NCBI RefSeq assembly: GCF_027111275.1 | Contig: NZ_CP114286.1 | Location: 3,644,501 to 3,708,500, forward strand | Direction of reading: 5' to 3' | Length of the DNA: 64,000 nt | Source: Flavobacterium luteolum | GTDB lineage: Bacteria > Bacteroidota > Bacteroidia > Flavobacteriales > Flavobacteriaceae | In this document: positions 29,818 to 38,166 of the stretch, in pieces | Layout: each line of letters opens with the position of its first letter | How positions within the stretch are numbered: the first letter of the stretch is position 1 | Program-made: the position numbers and the translations under genes | The notes under the pieces: generated by a model | Database searches by the model: none | What the model was told of the DNA's origin: nothing | Seen by the model: the letters and a program-made list of their open reading frames with translations, nothing else

Positions 29818-30768
29818 TTAAAATTTCCAAGAGTTGTGCTCAGTGTCATTTAGGAAACTCCAAGCTACAATTCGGCTATTTTTTTGCCCTTGCGACATTT
29901 CGATTGTTTTGACAGAAACGGCGTTTACTTTTTTCAAGATTTTGTAAATCGATGAAAGATTTTCTTTTTTAGAAACTAGAGTAGTAAACCACAAAACTTG
30001 CGATGGATATTTAGCGCTTTCGTAAATCATTTGCGTGATAAATCCGATTTCGCCACCGTTGCACCACAATTCTGCATTTTGTCCGCCAAAATTTAAAACT
30101 GGATTTGTATTTCTTTTTTCTTTCGGATTTAAATTAGAAACTTTTCTAGAAGTGCTTTTATGAGCTTCTTCGGCAGATGCATGAAAAGGCGGATTGCACA
30201 TCGTGAATGTAAAACGATCTTCGGGCGTGATAATATTTTTAAAAATGAATCGAGGTTCAGTTTGCTGCTGCAAGCTGATAGAATCAATTAATTCGGGATT
30301 GGTTTCAATAATTTTAGCGCAATTTTCAATTGATTTTTTGTCAATATCTGTTCCAACAAAACTCCAATTGTAAATTGAGTTTCCTAATATCGGATAGATT
30401 AAATTCGAACCTGTACCGATATCTAATCCTAAAACAGTGCTGGTTTCTGGAATTTGATTATTATTGCTTTCGGCCAATAAATCGGCTATATAATGAATAT
30501 AATCGGCACGTCCTGGAATTGGCGGGCAAAGATAATCTTTAGGAATATCCCAGTTTTGAATGTTGTAATACGTTTTAAGTAAAGCTTTGTTTAATGTTTT
30601 TACTGCAAGCGGATTACTGAAATCAATGGTTTCTATTCCGTGTTTATTAATGGAAACAAAAGCTTTTAATTCGGGACAATTTGAAATGAGAAGTTCAAAA
30701 TCATATCGGTTTCGATGAAGATTTCTTGGATGTAAATTGTCTTTTTGGGAATTGTTTTCTGCTTTCAT
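29818..30768 (-). CDS. rlmF: 23S rRNA m6A1618 methyltransferase RlmF
   Basis: 316 residues from the ATG at 30768. The start of the RlmF family (NLHPRNLHRNRYDFELL) follows closely, and GLDIGTGSNLIYPILG is the SAM-binding loop and CNPPFHAS the catalytic NPPF. It methylates adenine 1618 of 23S rRNA. A longer frame to 30849 runs into the cassette-array remnant and is rejected. A TATCTTTG -7 candidate lies at 30787-30794, close to the distal end of the array. Confidence 0.93.
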   Translation of the reverse strand: MKAENNSQKDNLHPRNLHRNRYDFELLISNCPELKAFVSINKHGIETIDFSNPLAVKTLNKALLKTYYNIQNWDIPKDYLCPPIPGRADYIHYIADLLAESNNNQIPETSTVLGLDIGTGSNLIYPILGNSIYNWSFVGTDIDKKSIENCAKIIETNPELIDSISLQQQTEPRFIFKNIITPEDRFTFTMCNPPFHASAEEAHKSTSRKVSNLNPKEKRNTNPVLNFGGQNAELWCNGGEIGFITQMIYESAKYPSQVLWFTTLVSKKENLSSIYKILKKVNAVSVKTIEMSQGQKNSRIVAWSFLNDTEHNSWKF

Positions 30769-30827
30769 TTTTTTTTGATTTCGATGCAAAGATAGGCATT
30801 CCTTTTTTGGAAATGATTTTAGGAAAT

Positions 30828-30871
30828 TCCCATTAGTCCTATTGCCCAAATCTGTTGTAGTAGCTATTGGC
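30828..30871. repeat. attC remnant at the distal end (half site 20)
   Basis: Only the right half is present: CCCATTAGTCC, then TTGCCCAAATCTGTTGTAG and a degenerate core (CTATTGGCGG). The left arm is absent; the rlmF upstream region begins instead. This is the terminal, inactive end of the array. Confidence 0.8.
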
Positions 30872-30889
30872 GGTAGTTTTTTTTTGATG

Positions 30890-31777
30890 CTATATTCTTT
30901 TTTTCAATGTAATCTCAGTACTTGGTGTTTTTATAAGTTCTTTTAAAGTATCAATTTCATAATCGAAGAGTTTGTCGATTCTTTTTTCTAGCAAAAACGT
31001 AAAAAAAGTTTCTATATCCTTCCTATCTTCTTTAAATTTATTTAGAAATTTTAATCCAATTGTAGTTTCATTTTCATTTCCTAAATAAAAATAAGTTGAA
31101 CAATCAGTTTCTCTTTTACGATTCGTTTTCTTTTTTAATCTTTCTATTACATTGTCTACGGCTTCAATTCCAGAATATAGACAAACTCCTTCCATAGCAG
31201 TATCTTTAATTTTTCCATTAGTTAATTCATTAATAAATAATTCCGATTCGCGTTCATCTGCAAGACGAATAATTGTTATTAATGAAGAGGTAGCAACATC
31301 ATTGCTTTTATGATTAATTTTCTTTACTAGATGAGGAATTGATTTTCTGGTGCCAGAAGTATGTAAGCAAGTATTTACTCTTTTATAAATCCAGTCACTA
31401 TGATTGCTTTCTAAAATATTAATTAGGGCATTTTCGATTTCAGAATTTTTCGAATTATGCAATAATTCTATGATAGATTCTACAATATTACTTTTTTTAT
31501 ATTTCTGTAAAATTAAGAGTAAAGATTTTACTTCAGTATTTTCGTTTTTTGTCTGTTTTCGTATCAAGCTATGAATTATGCTTTTTACATTCTCATTTTT
31601 TTCAGTTATGTACTTTTGAATTAAAAAATTTGTTATTTCATTTAATTCAAATTTCTCACCTATTTCGCTAAGTTTTATATAAGTTTCGATTAATTCAATT
31701 TCCTCAACTGAAGAGTTAATGCTATTTTTTAAAACATCAATTTTGGTTATTATATCTTGATTAAATGAATTTGTCAT
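30890..31777 (-). CDS. Cassette 20: HEAT-repeat-like protein
   Basis: 295 residues, entirely helical, with a two-helix periodicity such as VKSLLLILQKYKKSNIVESI, IENALINILES, and SIPHLVKKINHKSNDVA, like HEAT or PBS-lyase repeats that form interaction scaffolds. There is no signal peptide, so it is cytoplasmic. It is the cassette farthest from the integrase, and its flanking sites are the most degenerate. No catalytic motif was seen. Confidence 0.65.
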   Translation of the reverse strand: MTNSFNQDIITKIDVLKNSINSSVEEIELIETYIKLSEIGEKFELNEITNFLIQKYITEKNENVKSIIHSLIRKQTKNENTEVKSLLLILQKYKKSNIVESIIELLHNSKNSEIENALINILESNHSDWIYKRVNTCLHTSGTRKSIPHLVKKINHKSNDVATSSLITIIRLADERESELFINELTNGKIKDTAMEGVCLYSGIEAVDNVIERLKKKTNRKRETDCSTYFYLGNENETTIGLKFLNKFKEDRKDIETFFTFLLEKRIDKLFDYEIDTLKELIKTPSTEITLKKRI

Positions 31778-31797
31778 AGTTTTTGAATCAAAATTAC

Positions 31798-31957
31798 TAT
31801 CAACGCTCTAGTACTAGAGCTGGTTTTGGACTAAATTAAGGCTATTCGTCGGATTTGTGACACGAGCGATAGTGATCAGGCGAAGCAAATCTTCCCAAAT
31901 ATAAAAACATTATCCCATTAAGTCAATTGCCCAAATTTGTTATAGTTGCTGTTAGCA
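31798..31957. repeat. attC-like site 19
   Basis: Cores TATCAAC and GTTAGCA. The stem is partly decayed (CTAGTACTAGAGCTGG against CCCAAATTTGTTATAG). The loop contains the extra block CGAGCGATAGTGATCAGG also found in the 6.3-kb repeats. Confidence 0.75.
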
Positions 31958-31964
31958 GTAGTAC

Positions 31965-32489
31965 TTAATTTACCCATGCGAAAAAGCCTGAATAATATTT
32001 CCACTCGTCATTGATTTTTATGTATGTAGCAAGCATTCCACTTTCATTACCTTCAGAGTAAAATATGCAAAGTGTATTATTTCTTAAAAATACAGGTTTC
32101 GAAAAACTATAAATTCCATAATATTTTTCACTTTTTTCACTAGCAATAAATTCAGAATTCTCAAGTTTTCCCTTTGCCCAACCTGTTTTATTGTTGTCTT
32201 CAATTTCTTTATATACATAATCCATCTCTTTACTTGTGAATAGTATACTATTTGGCATTTCATCAATATTTTTTGCAAATCTTGTATCCCGAATTTGAAG
32301 AGTGGTTGCTTTTAAAGCATCTTTTATATATTCTAAATGGGAAGGTGGTATGTTTTCGGTATAGGTGATTTTATCTATTTTTTCTTTTTTAAAAAAGGCA
32401 ATGACAAAATTTTCAGCTTCTGATTTTTCCTGTGCTTGCATAATAAAGCAAATAAGGAGAGAAGTAATTATAATCTTTATTTTACTCAT
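31965..32489 (-). CDS. Cassette 19: exported protein, unknown
   Basis: 174 residues with a Sec signal (ITSLLICFIMQAQ). The mature domain looks like a small mixed fold, with LCIFYSEGNESGMLATYIKI and EWKYYSGFFAWVN at the end. No family is recognised. The stop lies a few bases from the GTT core of site 19, and the start about 20-30 bases inside the other end of the cassette. Confidence 0.6.
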   Translation of the reverse strand: MSKIKIIITSLLICFIMQAQEKSEAENFVIAFFKKEKIDKITYTENIPPSHLEYIKDALKATTLQIRDTRFAKNIDEMPNSILFTSKEMDYVYKEIEDNNKTGWAKGKLENSEFIASEKSEKYYGIYSFSKPVFLRNNTLCIFYSEGNESGMLATYIKINDEWKYYSGFFAWVN

Positions 32490-32510
32490 TTCTACTTTGT
32501 ATTAAGGCAA

Positions 32511-32665
32511 AAGCTTAGGTGCTACATTAGATTTGAGACTAAATTAAGCCCATTCTTCAGATTTGCCACCCGAGCGATAGTGAACAGATGAAGCAAATCA
32601 TTCCAAATATAAAAACATTTTCCTGTTAAGGTAATTGCCCAAATGCGCTGTAGTAGCTGTTACCG
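32511..32665. repeat. attC-like site 18
   Basis: The right core GTTACCG is clear, but the left core is lost (GCTTAGGTGCTACATTAG). The stem is damaged, and the loop contains CGAGCGATAGTGAACAG. The left boundary is approximate. Confidence 0.65.
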
Positions 32666-32673
32666 GCAGTATT

Positions 32674-33594
32674 TTATTTCCATTCAGTTTCTGTTGCTAA
32701 TTTGGTTAGTTTTGAATACAGAGCACTTAATCCATAAGTACCACTTAACCCGTAATCCTTTATTTTCTTAATTGATCCATCTTCAAAAGTTATGTCAAGA
32801 GTTGCTGTTGAAGCATCAGTATAATTAACTTCGTAGTAATCTTTTAATTTCTTAATTTCTATATAATTTAATAAGTCAAATATTTCGGCAACATTTTTTG
32901 GGTCAAATTGCTTTATTGATTTTCCTCTAAACTTAGTAAATTCTATACCATCAAACTCAGCTAGACCATTTTTATTAATTGTAAGTTTAAAAACTGGACA
33001 GGTTCCAAAGCAATAATCCGTTTTAACTTCTATAGATTTAATTTTATTATCAATGATGACTTTGTCGTTAAGTTCAATAAAAGAATTAAACTTATATGTT
33101 AAAGTATCTATCTTGATATATTTCTCAATGTTATCATCAAAATCAAAAGGTAAATTTACTTTTCGAATTTGTAATTCATTTTTATCTTTAACTTTAATTG
33201 GTTTCACATATTCGCAAATAGAAAAATCTATAATAAATCTAGTTAGTTTAAAATTATTACTGCCTTGATCAATTATAGCATATTGTGAATATCCATAGTA
33301 ATGCGGAATGAAAAGCAAATCAGTTAGTCCATCGTTGTTAATGTCTACTTTTTTCCAATTATTTATGTCAGATTGATTGAAAATCTTCTGACATTTTAAA
33401 TTTGTATAAATACTGTCTGTTGAAACGATTCTAAAATTTCCATAATCAAAATCTTTCCATACTTTCTTAACAAATTCAGGAGCTACAGTTTTGATAAAAT
33501 CCTCAACGTCTTTATCTGTTTTGAGTTCATCTATTTTATTTCCAAACGCTACGTTTGAAAAAATAATTACGAATATTAGAGTTAGTTTTTTCAT
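32674..33594 (-). CDS. Cassette 18: exported protein with DUF6438-like domain
   Basis: 306 residues with a Sec signal (FVIIFSNVAFG). The N-terminal half contains DINNDGLTDLLFIPHYYGY, a DxNxDG calcium-type motif. The C-terminal half contains IKSIEVKTDYCFGTCPVFKL followed by INKNGLAEFDG, the core of DUF6438. The two cysteines likely form a disulfide. Envelope location is inferred; the role is unknown. Confidence 0.7.
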   Translation of the reverse strand: MKKLTLIFVIIFSNVAFGNKIDELKTDKDVEDFIKTVAPEFVKKVWKDFDYGNFRIVSTDSIYTNLKCQKIFNQSDINNWKKVDINNDGLTDLLFIPHYYGYSQYAIIDQGSNNFKLTRFIIDFSICEYVKPIKVKDKNELQIRKVNLPFDFDDNIEKYIKIDTLTYKFNSFIELNDKVIIDNKIKSIEVKTDYCFGTCPVFKLTINKNGLAEFDGIEFTKFRGKSIKQFDPKNVAEIFDLLNYIEIKKLKDYYEVNYTDASTATLDITFEDGSIKKIKDYGLSGTYGLSALYSKLTKLATETEWK

Positions 33595-33599
33595 ATTAT

Positions 33600-33757
33600 T
33601 GGTAACATCCTACTACTACAGTGGCTTTGAGACTAAATTAAGGCTATTATCGGTTTTGCCACCTGAGCTATAGTGAACAGGGGAAGCAAATCATTCCAGA
33701 TACAAAACCATCTTTCCATTAAGCATATTGCCCAAATCTGTTGTACTAATGTTAGTT
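33600..33757. repeat. attC-like site 17
   Basis: Cores TGGTAAC and GTTAGTT. The left arm is diverged (TACTACTACAGTGGC), and the loop carries a CTGAGCTATAGTGAACAG block. Confidence 0.75.
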
Positions 33758-33772
33758 ACAGACTTTATTGGT

Positions 33773-34249
33773 TTATTTTTGCCATTTTATTTTTACTGCT
33801 GAAATTTTATCAAGTTCAAGTCTTACATCTCTTAAAATTCTAAAACCACATTTCTCATAAAATTTCAATGGCGAAATATATTCTTGTCCATTTTTTTTCT
33901 TGTCATTGTTATGGTCTATTACCCAGCCATTTAATACTAATTCAGTATTTTTAATTTTGTCTAGCATTTTTCGTCCTAATCCATTTCCTTTTATTTTTTC
34001 TGATAAAATGATAGCAAACCACTTCTCATTATCTCTGTCAAATGTCAAAGCCCACCCCAAAATTAAGCCTATGTCACTTGTCAACAAAAAATGCTTAAGG
34101 TTACTTAAGTTTTGCAGATAATTGTCAAATTCAGTCAAACTATTGTATGAAAGTTTTTCAGGATATTCGCTATTCCATAAGTCAAGCACTTGCTTTTTTG
34201 CTTGTTCGTTTAGTTCAGTTGTCTGTATAATTTCAATATTCTCTGTCAT
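33773..34249 (-). CDS. Cassette 17: GNAT acetyltransferase
   Basis: 158 residues. The acetyl-CoA pyrophosphate loop is EKIKGNGLGRKMLDKI, and YEKCGFRIL near the C-terminus is the usual strand and tyrosine of GNAT enzymes. The central strand ILGWALTFDRDNEKWFAII fits the family. Cassette-borne acetyltransferases are common in known integrons, some modifying antibiotics, but the substrate here is unknown. Confidence 0.85.
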   Translation of the reverse strand: MTENIEIIQTTELNEQAKKQVLDLWNSEYPEKLSYNSLTEFDNYLQNLSNLKHFLLTSDIGLILGWALTFDRDNEKWFAIILSEKIKGNGLGRKMLDKIKNTELVLNGWVIDHNNDKKKNGQEYISPLKFYEKCGFRILRDVRLELDKISAVKIKWQK

Positions 34250-34280
34250 TTGTCGTTTTGAGTTCTTCGCTTAAGTTTGA

Positions 34281-34429
34281 GACTAACGTTCTGACACTAC
34301 AGCGTGTTTGGGACTAAATTAAGTCCATTCTTCGGATTTGCCACTGAACAGGCGAAACAAATCATCCCAAATATAAAACCATCTTTCCATTAAGCCAATT
34401 CCCCAAATCCGTTGTAGTAGCTGTTGTGA
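34281..34429. repeat. attC-like site 16
   Basis: Cores GACTAAC and GTTGTGA. The arms are recognisable and the loop is longer than in proximal sites, holding CTGAACAGGCGAAAC, a partial copy of the extra block. Confidence 0.85.
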
Positions 34430-34437
34430 GCTGTTTT

Positions 34438-34944
34438 TTAATTTAGACTTTGTTTCTTTTCAAAAATTGTAAGTAAAGAATTTTTGCTGTTAAAGATTAT
34501 TTTGTTTCCATCGATTTTTCCTTTTCGTACATTTCTGATATAGTAATTAGTTGCACCACCTGTTGACGGATAAAACTGCTCGAGTTGTATGATATTCTCT
34601 TTTATTTTATATTTTCCACCGTAATAAATAGAATTTTTATTTCGATGAACATTTTTATCTATACCAATTAGCATAAACTTCTTAAAAAAGCCATCGTTAT
34701 GGAATTTTAAAATTTGAGGATTTTCTTTTTCTCCATTATTATAATATCGTCCTTCAAAAATTTGAACATAGTATGCGGATGTATCTATTTTTTTTAAGTC
34801 AGTTTCAGTTGGCATATCTAAAAAAGTGTATTTGACTTTTTCTTTCAGAACAGGTTCTCCATATTCGTTTTTGGGTATTCTGATGTATCCACAACTCATT
34901 AACGAGAAAAGACAAATTATAAATAAAACTTTTTTTGAAAACAT
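34438..34944 (-). CDS. Cassette 16: lipoprotein, unknown
   Basis: 168 residues from the ATG at 34944 (MFSKKVLFIICLFSLMSCGY), giving a lipoprotein signal with Cys at 18. A longer in-frame start at 34986 begins at the recombination core and would hide this signal. The mature part includes GRYYNNGEKENPQILKF and INGGKYKI-like strands, suggesting a beta-rich lipocalin-type fold. No family is recognised. Confidence 0.65.
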   Translation of the reverse strand: MFSKKVLFIICLFSLMSCGYIRIPKNEYGEPVLKEKVKYTFLDMPTETDLKKIDTSAYYVQIFEGRYYNNGEKENPQILKFHNDGFFKKFMLIGIDKNVHRNKNSIYYGGKYKIKENIIQLEQFYPSTGGATNYYIRNVRKGKIDGNKIIFNSKNSLLTIFEKKQSLN

Positions 34945-34980
34945 CTTATTAATTTTTAGCACATTTTTGATCAAAATAGC

Positions 34981-35113
34981 ATACAACGTTCTCGCGCTAC
35001 ACGCGGTTTGGGACTAAAGTAACGTTAATTTTCGGATTAGCCAAATTCTCACAAATACAAAACCATTTTCAAATTAAGCCAATTGCCCAAATCGCTTGTA
35101 GCGTATGTTAGGA
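34981..35113. repeat. attC-like site 15 (identical to site 1)
   Basis: Cores ATACAAC and GTTAGGA. The stem CGCTACACGCGGTTTGGG / CCCAAATCGCTTGTAGCG differs from the majority type by paired changes. From the GTT at 34988 onward the sequence is the same as 45391-45516. Confidence 0.92.
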
Positions 35114-35429
35114 GAGGTTGCGACACGGACGAGAAGCACGAACGATTTGCCGTTCCGATTTTCGATTCCAATTTTAGCAAGTTTTCCGCCTTCTAATTTT
35201 CCGTCCAATTAGTTTCAGCATTTGAATTTCAAACTTCTGTTAAATTTCAAAAAAAGAGACAAAAAAAATCCGCTTTCGGTTGTCCAAAAAGCGGTTTACG
35301 TTTTGTTTGTCCGCAACATTTTTTGCGCTCAATTTTGGTCAGCTTGCTTTAGATGTTTTTAGTTTTTTCCGTTTCTAAAATCCTTATTAAATTCATCTGT
35401 TGTTCGTCCACGGAGCAATCTCTCCTAAC
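35114..35429. other. Cassette 15: noncoding cassette, copy of C1
   Basis: About 316 bp with no reading frame beyond some 20 codons. The interval holds a hairpin CCGCTTT / AAAGCGG near 35270-35293. Together with site 15 it forms a 442-bp unit (34988-35429) repeated, apparently without difference, at 45391-45832. It could encode a small RNA or tiny peptide, or be inert. Confidence 0.85.
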
Positions 35430-35554
35430 GTTCTGGCACTACAGCGGGTTTGGGACTAAATTAAGCCCATTCTTCGGATTTGCCAAATCATCCAAATACA
35501 AAACCATCTTTCCATTAAGCCTATTACCCAAATCCGTTGTAGAAGCTGTTGGCA
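35423..35554. repeat. attC-like site 14
   Basis: Cores TCCTAAC and GTTGGCA. A majority-type stem with one unmatched change in the right arm (GTAGAAGCT). Confidence 0.9.
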
Positions 35555-35564
35555 GAGGTTTTTT

Positions 35565-36233
35565 TTACCGGTTAAGAACTATTTTTATGTTGCTTAATTT
35601 TCCTAATTCTTCTTCATCACGTTTTAAATATTTCGTAAGAATTAGATTTTTTTTTGTGAATTCAAACTTCCATATTTCTTTGTTAATTTCAATAGTTCTA
35701 TAATCATACCACCAACAAGTTCCAAACCTTGGATTAACTGAAAATGTTTTTAAACTATCTAAATTTTTTATTTTACCATCTTCCGTAAATTCTATGTTTC
35801 TATTTCCAAATTTGTAATTTCCTGTAATTAGACTTCTATTCAAGTATTTTACAAATTCTTCTCTATTTATGCCGTTTTCGTCAACTATTTTATCGCAATT
35901 TTTTAGTTTAATAAATTTTTGCGTTGTAAAACTATCAGGTCCAAACCCTATTTGAGTTGTTCGTAATATTATCGAATCATTAATTTTTGACTTTTTTTCA
36001 GATTCAAAATTACGCTTTGAAATATGTCCCCAAGTATTTACAGTTCCATAGCTTATTATTTTATCTTTAGTGACTTTTACAAGAAAGTAATCAATATATC
36101 TATTTTCGAAATTATCTTTATCTAAATAAGATTTAAGACAATATATTCCTTCGTCAAACTTATCTTTTTGGTTATTCTGACAACTTGAAATTATTATTAA
36201 GATTAATATTAGAGTTACTTTTTTTATCTTCAT
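35565..36233 (-). CDS. Cassette 14: lipoprotein, unknown
   Basis: 222 residues with a lipoprotein signal (LILILIIISSCQNN). The remainder contains TFSVNPRFGTCWWYDYRTIE and paired strands, but no recognised family or catalytic motif. It is a cell-envelope protein by inference. The start is about 30 bp inside the cassette end, and the stop about 10 bp before the core of site 14. Confidence 0.6.
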   Translation of the reverse strand: MKIKKVTLILILIIISSCQNNQKDKFDEGIYCLKSYLDKDNFENRYIDYFLVKVTKDKIISYGTVNTWGHISKRNFESEKKSKINDSIILRTTQIGFGPDSFTTQKFIKLKNCDKIVDENGINREEFVKYLNRSLITGNYKFGNRNIEFTEDGKIKNLDSLKTFSVNPRFGTCWWYDYRTIEINKEIWKFEFTKKNLILTKYLKRDEEELGKLSNIKIVLNR

Positions 36234-36264
36234 ATATGAGGTTTTTTTCGGTTTTTAAAATCTC

Positions 36265-36397
36265 TGCCAACGTTCTGGTACTACAGCGGGTTTGGGATTA
36301 AATTAATCCCATTCTTCGGATTTGCCAAATCATCCCAAATACAAAACCAACTTTCCATTAAGCCTATTGCCCAAATCCGTTGTAGTAGCTGTTAGTG
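36265..36397. repeat. attC-like site 13
   Basis: Cores TGCCAAC and GTTAGTG. Majority-type stem TACTACAGCGGGTTTGGG / CCCAAATCCGTTGTAGTA. Confidence 0.92.
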
Positions 36398-36934
36398 GTT
36401 CGGCTTTTCTTTATAAAGCTCATAATTTTGAATAATTAATTTTTCGAGCCTTTTGCGATTATATTTTAATCCTGCCAACCCAATCGTTAAGGGGGTTCCG
36501 TATAATTTTGTATTTAAATTTAGAAGCACTTTTTTAAATCTATTTGAGCGGTCAATATATTTTTCAGGATTATGGATATTTACTATTAACATTTTTGTCG
36601 ATTTTATTTTTTCGACCCGAATTGATTCAATGTCTTTCCATAATATCAATCCAACACTTACGGCACTAGAATTGTCATAAATTCCATTTTCATCCAGTAT
36701 CAACCCTGGCTTTTTGTCAAATAATTTTATTGGAATATAAATCCAAGCTGAGCTACAAAAAACAAGCATTAATAATCCTATTGCTTTAATAAACTCAACA
36801 CTTCTAAATCTAGGCGAAATAAATCGTTCGGGGTATTGAAATTGATAATAACTGCCTACGATAAAAATAGATGCCCCAATCAGCATTAAAATAAGTTTAA
36901 GTTTGCTGGATGGAATTTCAATTTTATGCATCAT
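36392..36934 (-). CDS. Cassette 13: STM3941-family membrane protein
   Basis: 180 residues. Two hydrophobic helices (LILMLIGASIFIVGSYY and AIGLLMLVFCSSAWIYI) precede a cytoplasmic domain with GLILDENGIYDNSSAVSVG, ILWKDIESI and LYGTPLTIGLAGLKY, the signature of the STM3941 family. The function of the family is not established. Its stop codon falls within the core of site 13, so the cassette is very compact. The start is either of two adjacent ATG codons. Confidence 0.8.
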   Translation of the reverse strand: MMHKIEIPSSKLKLILMLIGASIFIVGSYYQFQYPERFISPRFRSVEFIKAIGLLMLVFCSSAWIYIPIKLFDKKPGLILDENGIYDNSSAVSVGLILWKDIESIRVEKIKSTKMLIVNIHNPEKYIDRSNRFKKVLLNLNTKLYGTPLTIGLAGLKYNRKRLEKLIIQNYELYKEKPNH

Positions 36935-36963
36935 AATTTTTCGTTTTTCTTTTTTAAGCTGAC

Positions 36964-37099
36964 CACTAACGTTCGTCCCGCTACTACAGCGGGTTTGGGA
37001 CTAAATTAAGCCCATTCTTCGGATTTGCCAAATCATACAAATACAAAACCATCTTTCCATTAAGCCAATTACCCAAATCCGTTGTAGTAGCTGTTATAG
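36964..37099. repeat. attC-like site 12
   Basis: Cores CACTAAC and GTTATAG. The left spacer is four bases longer than in most sites (GTTCGTCCCGC). Confidence 0.9.
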
Positions 37100-37114
37100 G
37101 GCGTTTTTTTATGC

Positions 37115-37984
37115 TCAGAATATTTTCCACCATTTCTTTTTTTTCGCCACTTGAGCGATTGTTAGTTTATTTTTAGGAAGAGAATTATTTTTTTCATGCT
37201 CGATCTGCATATTTACAGCTTCTATAATTAAATGCCAGCCTCCTGAAAATGTTGGATGAAAAGGATATTTTTTGGAACTATATTCTTTGCTATCGTATGG
37301 GATTTCTATTTGTGTTTTTCCGATAAGTTCAAATGAAGGATGGTCATTTTTGGGCAAAGGAGGAAAGTACCATGTAATTTTGGGTTGGTCATTCCAATTT
37401 TTAAAGTTGCAAATTAAGACGTTGGCATTTTCAAAATCTTTTATTGTTGGCTTTGAAGATTGATTCATGGTAGTCGAAGCGATTAAATTAAGTCCATATT
37501 TTGGATCTGTATTGGTCGATAACACTAAAGCACCTCCGTAATTACCATTTATTAGTTTGAAGCAAATACAGTCACCTGTTTCATAAAGAGGTTTAATATA
37601 TTTTTGCCTTTTTCTACCTTTAGCTTTAGGTTTTTCAGTTTTTAGTTTTTCAAGAAATTTTTCAAGGATAACTTTTCTTTTTTTGATATCGTTCTCATCT
37701 GCATCAAGTTCTTTCCAGTTTTGTAGGTCCTTACCGGTTACAATAATATCTTCTACAGTTGAAAAAACGTTATTTTCAAGAGATTTTGTCTCCCATTGAG
37801 CTAAAGCTAAAGCAAACCAAAAATCATTACCACTTTCGGACTCAGTTATTAGTTCTTGGTTTTCGGCAAGCAGTTTTTTAGAAATATTTTGTGGGCTTTC
37901 ACCTTCGTTGTAAAGTTCAAAGAATTCGCCATAAATGTCTGCGAATGTATCATTGTCTTTTATTGCGGTTCCCCAAGTTCCCAT
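37115..37984 (-). CDS. Cassette 12: DUF4259-like protein
   Basis: 289 residues. The N-terminus MGTWGTAIKDNDTFADIYGEF is the mark of DUF4259. A basic linker (KTEKPKAKGRKRQKYIKP) leads to a second domain beginning YETGDCICFKLINGNYGGAL, beta-rich and ending with GGWHLIIEAVN. DUF4259 domains often appear beside toxin or immunity genes, but no partner is present in this cassette. It is cytoplasmic; the function is unknown. Confidence 0.75.
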   Translation of the reverse strand: MGTWGTAIKDNDTFADIYGEFFELYNEGESPQNISKKLLAENQELITESESGNDFWFALALAQWETKSLENNVFSTVEDIIVTGKDLQNWKELDADENDIKKRKVILEKFLEKLKTEKPKAKGRKRQKYIKPLYETGDCICFKLINGNYGGALVLSTNTDPKYGLNLIASTTMNQSSKPTIKDFENANVLICNFKNWNDQPKITWYFPPLPKNDHPSFELIGKTQIEIPYDSKEYSSKKYPFHPTFSGGWHLIIEAVNMQIEHEKNNSLPKNKLTIAQVAKKKKWWKIF

Positions 37985-38016
37985 ATCTATTGTTGTTGAT
38001 TCTTTTTCAAAATGCC

Positions 38017-38148
38017 CTATAACGTTCTGGCACTACAGCGGGTTTGGGACTAAATTAAGGCCTATTTTCGGATTTGCCAAATCATCCAAATACAAAACTA
38101 TTTTTCCCTTAAGCCAATTGCCCAAATCCGTTGTAGTGGCTGTTATAG
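38017..38148. repeat. attC-like site 11
   Basis: Cores CTATAAC and GTTATAG. The first stem pair is C-G (GGCACTACAG with GTAGTGGCT) where most sites have T-A, a compensated change. Confidence 0.92.
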
Positions 38149-38166
38149 CCAGTTTTTTGATATAGA

